Shown here piece after piece: positions 28,532 through 37,064 of a stretch of DNA of 64,000 nt (position 1 is the stretch's first letter; each line of letters begins with the position of its first letter). Under the pieces are notes generated by a model that saw only the letters and a list, made by a program, of their open reading frames with translations, did not search any database and had not been told where the DNA came from. The stretch is from Nostoc linckia z4 (GTDB taxonomy: Bacteria > Cyanobacteriota > Cyanobacteriia > Cyanobacteriales > Nostocaceae): the NCBI RefSeq assembly GCF_002608075.1, contig NZ_LAHA01000030.1, forward strand, positions 28,426 through 92,425. Reading direction: 5' to 3'. The position numbers and the translations under genes are program-made.

Positions 28532-29410
28532 ATGACTAGAAGCATGGAAACCAAACAGTTAGGAAAAACAGGTATTTTTGTGAGTGCCATCGGTTTGGGT
28601 GGTATGCCGATGTCAATTTATAATCGCCCTCCCGAATCAGAATCGATCGCAGTTATTCATCGTGCCTTAGATCTGGGTATTACGTTCATTGACACTGCCG
28701 ACTCTTATTGTAAAGACGAATCAGATAAGCATCACAACGAACAGTTAATTCACAAAGCACTTACCAGTTACCAAGGCGATATCAGCCAGGTAATTGTCGC
28801 AACTAAAGGCGGCTTGATGCGTCCCGATGGTAATTGGACGCGCAACGGGAACCCAGAACACTTGCGTCAAACAATTAAAGTCAGCTTTGAGGCTTTGGGC
28901 GGCGCTAAACCCATCGATGTTTGGCAATATCATTCCCCAGATAATAATTACACCATCGAAGAATCTCTTACACCAGTCAAAGAAGCAGTAGAAGCAGGTT
29001 TAATTCGTTTCGTGGGAGTTTCTAACTTTTCCGTTGAACAAATTAAGCGGGCGCAGGATGTGGTGGATATTGTTTCAGTGCAGAATCAATATAGCCCTTG
29101 GGAACGACAGCCAGAAATTGATGGCGTGTTGGAGTATTGCGAACAGCAAGGATTGACTTTTTTACCCTGGAGTCCATTTGGCGGTAGGCGTCGTCATCAA
29201 AACTTAGAAGATATTCCAGCGATCGCTCAGTTGGCTAAAGAAAAAGGCGTATCAGTATACAATATCGTTCTGGCGTGGTTACGTTCCAAGTCGCCTGTTA
29301 TCTTACCAATTCCTGGAGCTAGCAAAATTTCCAGCATTGAAGACTCAGCACTAGCTATCAATGTGCAACTATCTGATGAAGATGTCCGAAAAATTGATCG
29401 GGCAACATAA
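28532..29410 (+). CDS. Aldo/keto reductase
   Basis: NADPH-dependent (alpha/beta)8-barrel oxidoreductase of the cytoplasm. Motifs: LGKTGIFVSAIGLGGMPMS at the N-terminus, the catalytic Asp/Tyr in FIDTADSYCKDES, Lys in VIVATKGGLM, and His in VWQYHSPD. The cofactor-binding end has ILPIPGASKISSIEDS. ATG 28532 gives 292 residues; ATG 28544 is equally plausible, and a TTG at 28517 is less so. The substrate is not predictable; the family reduces many aldehydes. Confidence 0.93.
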   Translation: MTRSMETKQLGKTGIFVSAIGLGGMPMSIYNRPPESESIAVIHRALDLGITFIDTADSYCKDESDKHHNEQLIHKALTSYQGDISQVIVATKGGLMRPDGNWTRNGNPEHLRQTIKVSFEALGGAKPIDVWQYHSPDNNYTIEESLTPVKEAVEAGLIRFVGVSNFSVEQIKRAQDVVDIVSVQNQYSPWERQPEIDGVLEYCEQQGLTFLPWSPFGGRRRHQNLEDIPAIAQLAKEKGVSVYNIVLAWLRSKSPVILPIPGASKISSIEDSALAINVQLSDEDVRKIDRAT

Positions 29411-29853
29411 GAATTCAGATGCCAAAATTCATATTCAGTTGCAATCAAAGATTGTAATTTGGGCTAGGAGTAGGAAGATGGGGAGATGACTGTTGACTGT
29501 TGACTGTTGACTGTTAAAAGTTAACAGTTAACATTGCTAAATACTAAGTAGGTAGCCATGATTAAATATAAGATGTCATTGCTTCGCTTCACTTGCAATG
29601 ACAGAAGTATTCTATTTATAGAACTCATATTTGATTTGGTGAAAAAACTCAGTACACCCCTAAATTCCTTTTTTCCTGTTAAGAGTTCCCTTACTACACA
29701 AATATATTCATTAATCAAATCGGATTACCACATTTAAGTCTATCTACTTATATCACCTGATTTATTAAAAAAAAACGGGTTTTTTATCAAGTAAGCTATC
29801 TAGAGAATTAAACTTGGCATGGAACTATTATCGAAGTAGTTAAACTAGAATTT
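29411..29853. other. Spacer with GACTGTT tandem repeat and a GTCATTGC hairpin
   Basis: 443 bp. GACTGTT units run at about 29486-29518 and are followed by AACAGTTAAC, giving an inverted-repeat structure. A hairpin with arms GTCATTGC (29575-29582) and GCAATGAC (29595-29602) resembles the small dispersed palindromes of Nostoc genomes. No gene is supported; a 65-codon frame at 29521-29718 overlaps these repeats and has no homology I recognise. Confidence 0.55.
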
Positions 29854-30690
29854 ATGCAGCCAAGTTATGTAACCAATAAGTTCAAGCAGATGGTGAAAGT
29901 GTTTACTCTTTTACTACTGCTTTCGCCATTGTCTTCGCAAAATCTGGTGAACGCACAACCACAGGAAAATACCAAACTTCTGCCATTTTTTGATAATATC
30001 AATAACCCGGTTTCTGTTGGTTTTCCCGCAAGACAACAAGTAGATATTACACCACCACCACCACAGCTAAATTCCTTTGACCAAGCTGTGTTAAAAGTTT
30101 GTGGCCCCATTGGTACGAAAGTGAGTACTAATAGTTTTAAACAATTGTTATCTTCTTATCCAGATGTGTTACAGAAAATTCAACAAACTAGCGGCGGTGA
30201 ACTACGTGCTGGACGTAGTAATCAAGCACAATTTCTAGAGGATTTAACTAATATTTGGTTCCAGCGCCAGGGGTTTGAACATATATTTTGTGGCGAAATC
30301 TATAATGCCAATGATATTGGCGGCTTACATTTTTATGGTAGGTATTTAGAACTACAAAACCAAGGCATAGCAGGACGCCTACCGAATAATCAAAGACGAG
30401 AGGAAGTTGTTCCTGGGGTGATTTATACAATGGGTGTGGTAATTAAACAAAAAAATCGTACAGTCACAGATGTGATTAAAGGCTATGGCTATCTTAGCAA
30501 TGCTGAAGAAATACTTTTAGATACCACCAAAATCTTTAAACTCCAAGGGAACAATGAAGGAGCGTGTATTTATAATGTACGCGATCGCGAAACTGGTAAG
30601 TCCTTTTCTAATGTTTTTGTCCGGAAAGAAAAAGCCATCATTACCTATTATCCGGATGCTACTCCTTCTGGTGCAAAATGTAAAACTTGA
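29854..30690 (+). CDS. Secreted EndoU-like nuclease-domain protein
   Basis: A 278-residue protein with a hydrophobic signal segment (about 14-34, ending VNAQ). A proline-rich linker lies near residue 67. The C-terminal part carries FEHIFCGEI (His143) and GGLHFYGRY (His159). The 16-residue spacing and the F-E-H-x-F-x-G-E / G-x-H pattern match the two catalytic histidines of the XendoU/EndoU ribonuclease family. The third catalytic residue, a Lys, could be K198, K200 or K209. EndoU domains in bacteria are mostly toxins that cleave RNA. Here it is short, without the large delivery domains of contact-dependent toxins. A GNAT gene starts 23 bp after its stop. Nuclease activity is inferred. Confidence 0.7.
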   Translation: MQPSYVTNKFKQMVKVFTLLLLLSPLSSQNLVNAQPQENTKLLPFFDNINNPVSVGFPARQQVDITPPPPQLNSFDQAVLKVCGPIGTKVSTNSFKQLLSSYPDVLQKIQQTSGGELRAGRSNQAQFLEDLTNIWFQRQGFEHIFCGEIYNANDIGGLHFYGRYLELQNQGIAGRLPNNQRREEVVPGVIYTMGVVIKQKNRTVTDVIKGYGYLSNAEEILLDTTKIFKLQGNNEGACIYNVRDRETGKSFSNVFVRKEKAIITYYPDATPSGAKCKT

Positions 30691-30713
30691 ATTGCGAATT
30701 GGAAACTGAATAT

Positions 30714-31274
30714 ATGATAATAGAAACAAATCGTTTGCTAATGCGTGAATTGATAGAAGCAGATTGGCAAGCGGTTTTTACTTATCAATCGAATCCCCTA
30801 TACTTGCTTTATTCACACTGGACGCATCGTACACAGAACGATGTTTGTCAGTTTTTGCAGATGTTTATTAATCAACAAATAGAAGAACCCAGAACAAAGT
30901 TTCAGTTAGCTGTTGTTGTTAAACAAGAAAATATATTGATTGGCAATTGTGGTATTCGTATCAATAACTCTGAATTACGAGAAGCAAACATTGGCTATGA
31001 AATCAATCCTCATTATTGGGGACAAGGTTACGCAACAGAAGCCGGACAGGCAATTGTAAAGTTTGGTTTTGAAGAATTAAAAATGCATCGTATTTGGTCG
31101 TGGTGTGTTGCAGAAAATATTGCTTCCTTGAGAGTTTTAGAAAAAATTGGGATGCATCGTGAAACTCATCTACGAGAAAAAGAGTTAATCAAAGGTAGAT
31201 GGTATGACAATTTTATTTACGCCATTTTAGAAAACGAGTGGAAAACATCATCAATGCCTGACATCAATTCGTAA
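30714..31274 (+). CDS. GNAT family N-acetyltransferase (RimJ/RimL-like)
   Basis: Acetyl-CoA-dependent N-acetyltransferase of 186 residues from ATG 30714. It opens IETNRLLMRELIEADW, shows GYEINPHYWGQGYATEAGQAIV (acetyl-CoA loop, written here as the core R/Q-x-x-G-x-A region GQGYATEAG), and ends with the typical NIASLRVLEKIGMHRE segment. RimJ/RimL-type enzymes acetylate protein N-termini or small amines. The start lies 23 bp after the EndoU-like gene, so they are probably one transcript. The target is unknown; a link to the neighbouring nuclease is only a possibility. Confidence 0.92.
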   Translation: MIIETNRLLMRELIEADWQAVFTYQSNPLYLLYSHWTHRTQNDVCQFLQMFINQQIEEPRTKFQLAVVVKQENILIGNCGIRINNSELREANIGYEINPHYWGQGYATEAGQAIVKFGFEELKMHRIWSWCVAENIASLRVLEKIGMHRETHLREKELIKGRWYDNFIYAILENEWKTSSMPDINS

Positions 31275-31330
31275 GGGACATCACAGTGAGAAGTTTGGCA
31301 CTTCCAACTCAAAAAATATTCTAGGATTTA

Positions 31331-31423
31331 TATCATGTCCTGTTGAAGACTTATCATTAGGACTGACGCGGGGACGTGGTGACGCGGGGAATTTTTTTGA
31401 TAAGTGATTAGGCGGACATGATA
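31331..31423. repeat. 93-bp hairpin element with 10-bp inverted ends
   Basis: The outer arms TATCATGTCC (31331-31340) and GGACATGATA (31414-31423) are perfect complements. Inner arms CTTATCA (31350-31356) and TGATAAG (31398-31404) pair as well. A T7 run lies beside the inner right arm, and the loop holds two GACGCGGGG units. It may be a small non-autonomous mobile element or a transcript end for the GNAT gene. It occupies most of the 313-bp spacer. Confidence 0.6.
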
Positions 31424-31587
31424 TTACGCTGAATAACATCCTCCCCAAACCCTTGATTTTTCATCATTGCGTAAGGTAAGTAGCATATTCCATCGCTCTG
31501 AAGCCAAGAGACACCGGAGAACAGTTAAGAGTCAACAGTCAACTAATAATTGTTAAAGTAAAAACTCAAAGATTATTAGGAATATTC

Positions 31588-32283
31588 ATGTACGTATTAA
31601 TTGGTGGAGCTGGTTTAGTGGGGTTAAATTTAGCGCAGAAACTCCTAGAACTGGGGCATACTGTTGCTGTTATTGATGTCGATCCTACGGCTTGTCGCTA
31701 TGCCCGCGAACAAGTTGGGGCAATGGCTTTTGAAGGAAGTGCCGTGAGTACAGAAGTATTGTTAGAAGCTGGGATTCGCAAAGCTAGCTCTTTGGCTGCT
31801 GTACTACGCAGTGATGCCTTAAACTTAGCGATGGTAACTCTTGCTAAACATTATGGCGTTCCTCATATTTTAAGTCGGATGCGTCACTCTGATTTTGGCG
31901 AACCCCTGCGTCTGGCTGGAGCAAATCACATCATCAGTACTGTTGAACTATCTGTTTCCACAATGGTAAATGCCATCGAGTTTCCACAAGTAGAATCGAT
32001 GATGCATTTTGAGCAAGGACAGATTGAGGTGCTTAAACTTTCTATCCCCAATAACTGCTATGTTGTTGGTCGTAGCGTTGCTGAAATTGCTCAGGATTCA
32101 AGGTTTCCCACTGGCTCGCTAATTATTGGCTATCAACCTCATCCCCACGATAATTTGATGATTCCTAATGGCAGTACAGTACTACAACCTAATTCAACTG
32201 TGCTGATTGTAACTAAACCAGGATGTCTACACCAAGTTATCGATTTTATAGAAGGCTGTAATGACATACCAGAGAAAAAGTAG
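31588..32283 (+). CDS. TrkA-N (RCK) family potassium-transport regulatory protein
   Basis: A 231-residue cytoplasmic protein. The N-terminal Rossmann domain starts MYVLIGGAGLVGLNLAQKL with the dinucleotide motif G-x-G-x-x-G and an acidic residue at the end of the second strand (VIDVD). The C-terminal part (about 140-225) resembles a TrkA-C domain (IPNNCYVVGRSVAEIA, STVLIVTKPG). Such proteins gate K+ uptake systems in response to NAD(H) or ATP. No channel subunit is encoded beside it, so its partner must be elsewhere. Confidence 0.9.
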   Translation: MYVLIGGAGLVGLNLAQKLLELGHTVAVIDVDPTACRYAREQVGAMAFEGSAVSTEVLLEAGIRKASSLAAVLRSDALNLAMVTLAKHYGVPHILSRMRHSDFGEPLRLAGANHIISTVELSVSTMVNAIEFPQVESMMHFEQGQIEVLKLSIPNNCYVVGRSVAEIAQDSRFPTGSLIIGYQPHPHDNLMIPNGSTVLQPNSTVLIVTKPGCLHQVIDFIEGCNDIPEKK

Positions 32284-32300
32284 CTTGGTATGGCGTTTAT

Positions 32301-32462
32301 GGGCATTGGGCATGGGGCATGGGGCATTGGGCATGGGGCATTGGGCATTGGGCATGGAGACAAGGGGGACAAGGGGGACAAGGTAGCAATTTTTCTCCCC
32401 TATCTCCCCCATCTCCCCTATCTCCCCCATCTCCCCATCTCCCCATCTCCCTTATCTCCCTC
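32301..32462. repeat. Compound tandem repeats: GGGCATG/T, GGGGGACAA, CTCCCCAT
   Basis: Three arrays follow one another: heptamers GGGCATT/GGGCATG (32301-32357), nonamer GGGGGACAA (about 32361-32382), and a pyrimidine array of CTCCCC(C/T)AT units (32395-32462). They fill the gap between the TrkA-N and YebC genes. Frames through them are low-complexity and are not genes. Confidence 0.85.
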
Positions 32463-32540
32463 TTACCAAATCCACCTTTGCATCTGGGTAAAAGCTGGGT
32501 ATATCCTAATCTTGAAGTAGAGTTTTGATAATTTCGGATT

Positions 32541-33299
32541 ATGGCAGGACATAGTAAATGGGCAAATATTAAGCGTCAAAAGGCGGTAGTAGATGCAAAA
32601 AAGGGAAAAACCTTCACTCAGTTATCGAGGGCGATTATTGTTGCAGCGAGAAGTGGTGTACCAGATCCAGCGCTGAATTTTCAACTCCGCACAGCTATCG
32701 ATAAGGCAAAGGCAGCAAGTATCCCTAATGATAATATTGAACGGGCGATCGCTAAAGGTGCAGGCACTTTTGGTACAGACAGTGCCAATTTTGAAGCGAT
32801 TCGCTATGAAGGTTACGGCCCCGGTGGTGTCGCAATTTTAATTGAAGCGCTGACAGATAATCGCAATCGCACAGCCGCCGATTTGCGTGCGGCTTTTAGT
32901 AAAAATGGTGGTAACTTGGGTGAAACAGGCTGTGTTAGCTGGATGTTTGACCAAAAAGGTGTTTGTATCGTTCCAGGTGTGGTTAATGAGGAACAACTTT
33001 TAGAAGCATCCTTAGAAGGTGGCGCTGAGTCTTATGAAATGACTGAAGATGAAATGGCTGAGGTATTTACTGAAATCGGAAATTTAGAAACCCTCAGCCA
33101 AACACTTAAGGATAAAGGCTTTCAGGTAACTGATGCTGAATTGCGCTGGATTCCGAGTAATAGTGTAGAAGTTACCGATCCTGAGCAAGCGCGATCGCTT
33201 TTCAAATTAATTGATACTCTAGAAGCCTTAGATGATGTTCAAAATGTCACGGCTAACTTTGAAGTAGCAGAAGAGTTAATCAGTCTCAGCATTTCTTAA
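32541..33299 (+). CDS. YebC/TACO1 family protein
   Basis: A 252-residue protein of the YebC/PmpR family, cytoplasmic. The N-terminus MAGHSKWANIKRQKAVVDAKKG is diagnostic, followed by RNRTAADLRAAFSKNGGNLGETGCVSWMFD in the middle (cited here by its core NRTAADLRAAFSKNGG). The family was long called a DNA-binding transcription regulator. More recent work links it to translation, helping ribosomes at difficult sequences. Which applies here cannot be told from sequence. Start ATG 32541 is certain from the conserved N-terminus. Confidence 0.96.
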   Translation: MAGHSKWANIKRQKAVVDAKKGKTFTQLSRAIIVAARSGVPDPALNFQLRTAIDKAKAASIPNDNIERAIAKGAGTFGTDSANFEAIRYEGYGPGGVAILIEALTDNRNRTAADLRAAFSKNGGNLGETGCVSWMFDQKGVCIVPGVVNEEQLLEASLEGGAESYEMTEDEMAEVFTEIGNLETLSQTLKDKGFQVTDAELRWIPSNSVEVTDPEQARSLFKLIDTLEALDDVQNVTANFEVAEELISLSIS

Positions 33300-33403
33300 T
33301 AAAAATCCGTCCAAACAGACATCAAAGATTCACATCAATTACAACGCAATGACATATACGTATTAGATAGTTGTAGTGTTCAACAATTGATGAGGAATTG
33401 CAA

Positions 33404-33580
33404 GTGAATAACTTCGCGAAAGCTTTAGTTTTGGCTTTAATATTTGCTACCCCCGTAGCTATTTCTGCGCCTGCTGTGCAAGCTGGAACTATACACCCTA
33501 CTAAGATAAAAACTGTCAAGGTTCATCAGAAACACTACAAACATCACAAGCATCATCCAGTTCATAAAGCTCATAAATAA
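33404..33580 (+). CDS. Small secreted His/Lys-rich peptide
   Basis: A 58-residue product from GTG 33404, with GAGG at 33392-33395 eight bases upstream; a TTG at 33398 is too close to that site. The N-terminal two thirds is a clear signal peptide (hydrophobic ALVLALIFATPVAISAPA, cleavage after VQA). The mature part is about 30 residues with about nine His and eight Lys, in patterns such as KHYKHHKHHPVHKAHK. It could bind metal ions or anionic polymer in the periplasm. No homologue is recognised. It has no obvious operon partner. Confidence 0.7.
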   Translation: MNNFAKALVLALIFATPVAISAPAVQAGTIHPTKIKTVKVHQKHYKHHKHHPVHKAHK

Positions 33581-33993
33581 TGACTATTAAGTAGTTCAAC
33601 CTAATTAAACGTCAAATGTCATTACAAGCGGAACTTAGCATAGTGCAGACACCTGATTACCATAGGGTTTTGTAGAGAAGAATAGTAATCGCAAAGAATC
33701 TATTTTACATTTTTTAAGGTTGACCTACTTAACTACAAAAACTTGTAGTAAAACTGCAATTAATTTAGTCTCTTTCTTACACCACTATATTCATGATTCA
33801 ACCCGCTGTATTTCATAATCAGCGGGTATTTTTAATAATATAGGTCTAAATTATATAAATATTCGTGGTGGTTGTTAACTGTTGACTGTTGTCAGCTACG
33901 AATTAATGTGCTATCAAATAGTTTGATGATAGACTATGGCAATTATATTTAATTGGGTCAAAAACTCGCTTTTATATCTAAAAATTTGATTCC
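33581..33993. other. Spacer between the small peptide gene and a small membrane protein gene
   Basis: 413 bp. Apart from the terminator at 33801-33834 it contains a GTTGACTGTTG repeat fragment near 33877-33893. The stretch 33581-33800 has no frame, but it lies between a gene and a good terminator and could encode a small RNA or be a long 3' UTR. Confidence 0.45.
33801..33834 (+). terminator. Rho-independent terminator
   Basis: Perfect 8-bp stem ACCCGCTG (33801-33808) / CAGCGGGT (33820-33827), 11-base loop, then ATTTTT. It is about 220 bp after the His/Lys-rich peptide gene. The transcript thus has a long 3' part, or an untranslated RNA precedes the hairpin. Confidence 0.8.
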
Positions 33994-34179
33994 CTACTTC
34001 CTATCTAATTTATTAACATTGGCATCACCACCAATAATTGCTTGGAACAAATTCCCTAGCACATAAAAACATGTTCCAGCTAACAAAATAAACATTAAAC
34101 CTGCAAGGGCAGCAAAGGGAGAAGTAATAAATAAAAGTAAAAATACAAACATTAAAACGCTAAGTATAGTCTTATTCAT
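33994..34179 (-). CDS. Small two-helix membrane protein
   Basis: A 61-residue protein with two hydrophobic helices (about residues 5-22 and 25-48) and a charged C-terminus ending NVNKLDRK. Its ATG at 34179 is preceded on the minus strand by AAAGGTC, a possible ribosome site. No family recognised. It stands alone between other transcription units. The composition makes a real membrane peptide likely, but homology was not testable. Confidence 0.55.
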   Translation of the reverse strand: MNKTILSVLMFVFLLLFITSPFAALAGLMFILLAGTCFYVLGNLFQAIIGGDANVNKLDRK

Positions 34180-34243
34180 TTTTTTTGACCTTTAATAGTT
34201 GTTTGTCTCAAGTTAACAATTACAGCAATTTTCAGGTAAATAG

Positions 34244-34291
34244 ACCACGTGCTAAGGGCGCAAAGCCTTGCGCTCCTACGACACATGTGGT
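34244..34291. repeat. Nested palindrome upstream of the FAD hydroxylase
   Basis: Outer arms ACCACGTG (34244-34251) and CATGTGGT (34284-34291) pair with one G-T mismatch. Inner arms GCGCAA (34258-34263) and TTGCGC (34268-34273) are perfect. It lies about 110 bp before the hydroxylase start and resembles small dispersed palindromes of Nostoc genomes. Confidence 0.55.
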
Positions 34292-34401
34292 TCAAATAGT
34301 AAATCTTTCGATTGTTTTTTGCTGGGTCAATAAGCTGAACTTGCTTAAAAAGCCGCGATCGCGTCAAAATAAGAGTTAAGATGCTGTAATTTATCTTCAC
34401 A

Positions 34402-35661
34402 ATGGCGCTAGCAGAGCTTAATCAAACTTTTTACTCTCCCCAAACAACATCAGACAAGCGGGGATACGAATACGATTTGGTAATTGTAGGCGGTGGAATT
34501 GTTGGGTTAACTTTAGCCTCTGCCTTAAAAGATTCTGGCTTGAGTGTACTGCTGATTGAGGCAAAAGTGGCGTCAGCGGCGGTAGCTAAGGGTCAAGCCT
34601 ATGCAATTCACATGCTTTCGTCCCTAATTTACCAAGGAATTGGAGTGTGGGACAAAATGTTGCCCGAAATTGCCAAATATTGCCGGGTTCGTCTTTCTGA
34701 TGCCGATTATCCTGGTGTGGTGGAATTTGTCACAGATGATATAGGTACGCCAGAGTTGGGTTATGTGGCGGAACACCAAGCGCTATTGGAACCGTTGCAG
34801 GAGTTTGTCAGAAATTGTGCAAATGTCACTTATCTGTGTCCGGCTGAGGTGATAAAAACACAGTATCAACAAGACATTGTAGCCATAGATATTAAAGTTG
34901 CTGGCGAACTACGAACTATTAAAAGTAAATTACTCGTAGCCGCAGATGGATCGCGATCGCCAATTCGTCAAGCTGCTGGTATCAAAACCTCTGGCTGGAA
35001 ATATTGGCAGTCTTGCATAGTTGCGTTTGTCAAACCAGAGAAACCCCACAATAACACTGCTTACGAAAGATTTTGGTCTAGCGGCCCCTTTGCAATTTTA
35101 CCTCTACCAGGGAATCGCTGCCGCATTGTGTGGACAGCGCCTCACGAAGAAGCAAAAGCTTTGTGTGCTTTAGATGATGAACAATTTTTAAAAGAATTAA
35201 CCCGTCGCTATGGCAATCAGATGGGAAAATTGGAACTATTGGGAGATCGCTTTATTTTTCCAGTACAACTCATGCAAAGCGATCGCTATGTTCTTCCCCG
35301 ACTAGCATTAATTGGTGATGCTGCACACAACTGTCATCCCGTGGGGGGACAAGGTTTAAATTTGGGTATTCGGGATGCAGCAGCTTTGGCGCAAGTAATC
35401 CAAGCAGCCCACAACAAAGGTAAAGATATTGGCGAGATGCAAATTCTCAAACGTTATGAACGTTGGCGCAAGTTAGAAAACCTGACAATTCTAGGTTTTA
35501 CCGATTTGTTAGACCGAATGTTTTCTAATAATTTCTTGCCTGTGGTGGTGGTTCGGCGTCTGGGTTTATGGTTATTGCAGCGAGTACCTATGTTGAAAGT
35601 ATTTATGCTGAAGTTAATGATTGGTTTGAAGGGACGGACTCCAGAATTGGCAAAACGATAA
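34402..35661 (+). CDS. FAD-dependent hydroxylase, UbiH/COQ6 family
   Basis: A 419-residue flavoprotein monooxygenase. The FAD-binding Rossmann motif is YDLVIVGGGIVGLTLASAL near residue 24, the middle DG motif is LLVAADGSRSPIR, and the second FAD motif is LIGDAAHNCHPVGGQGLNLG near residue 310. The family hydroxylates aromatic rings of quinone precursors. Cyanobacteria make plastoquinone, phylloquinone and tocopherol rather than ubiquinone, so the substrate is probably a different prenylquinone-type ring or another aromatic compound. The C-terminus (LPVVVVRRLGLWLLQRVP) is amphipathic and may contact the membrane. Confidence 0.92.
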   Translation: MALAELNQTFYSPQTTSDKRGYEYDLVIVGGGIVGLTLASALKDSGLSVLLIEAKVASAAVAKGQAYAIHMLSSLIYQGIGVWDKMLPEIAKYCRVRLSDADYPGVVEFVTDDIGTPELGYVAEHQALLEPLQEFVRNCANVTYLCPAEVIKTQYQQDIVAIDIKVAGELRTIKSKLLVAADGSRSPIRQAAGIKTSGWKYWQSCIVAFVKPEKPHNNTAYERFWSSGPFAILPLPGNRCRIVWTAPHEEAKALCALDDEQFLKELTRRYGNQMGKLELLGDRFIFPVQLMQSDRYVLPRLALIGDAAHNCHPVGGQGLNLGIRDAAALAQVIQAAHNKGKDIGEMQILKRYERWRKLENLTILGFTDLLDRMFSNNFLPVVVVRRLGLWLLQRVPMLKVFMLKLMIGLKGRTPELAKR

Positions 35662-35721
35662 AACAGGCAATAGCTTTGCGAAAGTCTTTTGGCGCTGGGG
35701 TTTTACAATCTACCAGAAACC

Positions 35722-36360
35722 CTAGACCAGACCAGCTTGAAAAATCTGGTTTGGGGTGAGATTTAATTCGGGGAAAGTTTGGGAAATAATGCGTTGTTTA
35801 CCGCCGCAGGCATCGCTTTCTCGAAACTTACTTATCTGATATTCTCCATCAACCAAGTTACAAACCAAGATTGTCGGTTGCTTGGGGTTACCGATAAAAT
35901 TACGTCCACCCAAGGCAGCATAATCGACAATCCAGTATTCAGGAATACCCATTTCCTCGTAATCAGCGTATTTTAAATAGTAATCGTCTCGCCAGTTGGT
36001 TGATACAATTTCAATTACCAAAGGTATCGATGCACCCACGCTAACAATAGATTGTTTTTGCCATAATTTTTCATTTGCCAGATTTGCACGATTTAGCACC
36101 AAAACATCTGGGAAGTAACCAGAATCTTTTTCAGGAGGTCTAACGATAACTTAGTTGGAGATACCATAGGGCAATCCTAGACGTTTGATTTCAACAGGAA
36201 TTTCCACACGCAAAAAGCTTTTAACTTCTTCGTGTTCCCCTACTGGTTGCGCCATTTCAACAATGTCTCCGTTATGTAGTTCGTAGCGTACCTCTGAATT
36301 TTAGGGTAGCCAATCGACAAATTCCTCAAAGGTTACTTGCTTGGGTATGGCTTGAGTCAT
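35722..36360 (-). pseudogene. Uma2/DUF820 family gene with two in-frame stops
   Basis: A single frame runs from ATG 36360 (MTQAIPKQVTFEEFVDWLP) to a stop at 35722, interrupted by TAA at codon 20 (36301-36303) and TAA at codon 70 (36151-36153). Reading through gives a full-length Uma2-type protein with RYELHNGDIVEM, PPEKDSGYFPDVLVLN, VIEIVSTNWRDDYYLK and YADYEEMGIPEYWIVDY. These are the conserved PD-(D/E)XK-like motifs of the family. The rest of the frame is intact, so the decay is recent or one of the stops could be a sequencing error. Uma2 proteins are abundant cyanobacterial putative endonucleases of unknown role. Confidence 0.88.
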
Positions 36361-37064
36361 AAATGATAGAGAATTACTGCTGATAGAAATATTATCTCTC
36401 TGTTATCAGTTGCCTGCTCAGTGAAAGAGCGATCGCACTTACGAAGGCTACTCTTCGAGAACGCCTACATTCAACTTGGCTTCATTAGGCAATGACGTTG
36501 TGTAATTTAGTGCTTGTTGAATAAACTGAAAACTCCAATCAATAAGCTAATGCGCCCTGAAAAAGCATAACTTGTTGACCGTTGACAGTTAACGGTCAAC
36601 AGTCAACAATCTAATCAAGGCAATGTGCAACGCCAAATGCAGAACAGCTTAGAATCAGGGGCATTGCATAATTGTGGGATGATTTTGGAATTTGCATCAA
36701 CCATAATTCCCGCCTTTGATGTGTCCCTTTATAACAAATTCAACCTTATTAGATTAATTTTAAATAATCTACTTTTAGAAGTATTTTAAAATTTTGGTCA
36801 ACCGACTATAGTAATAAGCCACAACGGCAATAATCATACATTCATCAGGCATTATTATATTTGTTTAAGCGCATATTAATTGAAGTTAATACTTCAAGGT
36901 AACTCCAAAAAATAAATTGTTCCGATTGAGGTCGTTGACTGTTCACTGTTGACTGCTGACTGTCAACGGTTAACAGTCTTCTGTGGAATATTTTTTGACT
37001 TGGAAGTCCCCAATCGCTTTGCTGTGACTTTTAAGTTATTTTTCAATAAATTTTAAGAGACAAG
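36361..37064. other. Repeat-rich spacer
   Basis: 704 bp. It contains a hairpin with arms GTTGACCGTT (36574-36583) and AACGGTCAAC (36591-36600), a HIP1 site near 36430, and a full copy of a dispersed element at 36898-37011. No open reading frame is supported. Confidence 0.6.
36898..37011 (+). mobile_element. Dispersed GACTGTT-core element, copy 1
   Basis: About 114 bp starting GGTAACTCCAAAAAATAAATT and ending TTGACTTGGAAGTCCCC. The two ends are imperfect inverted repeats. The middle is a long hairpin of GACTGTTCACTG and CAGTCAAC-type units. Closely related copies lie at 45784-45889, 45960-46026 (partial) and 61859-61962 (inverted). Confidence 0.7.

Noticed and set aside
29521..29718. 65-codon minus-strand frame in the spacer before the EndoU-like gene
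   Set aside because: Overlaps repeat DNA, has no clear ribosome site and no recognisable domain.
32290..32528. Overlapping plus- and minus-strand frames through the heptamer arrays
   Set aside because: Products are low-complexity (Gly/His or Pro/Ser repeats) dictated by the tandem DNA units, with no ribosome site or homology.
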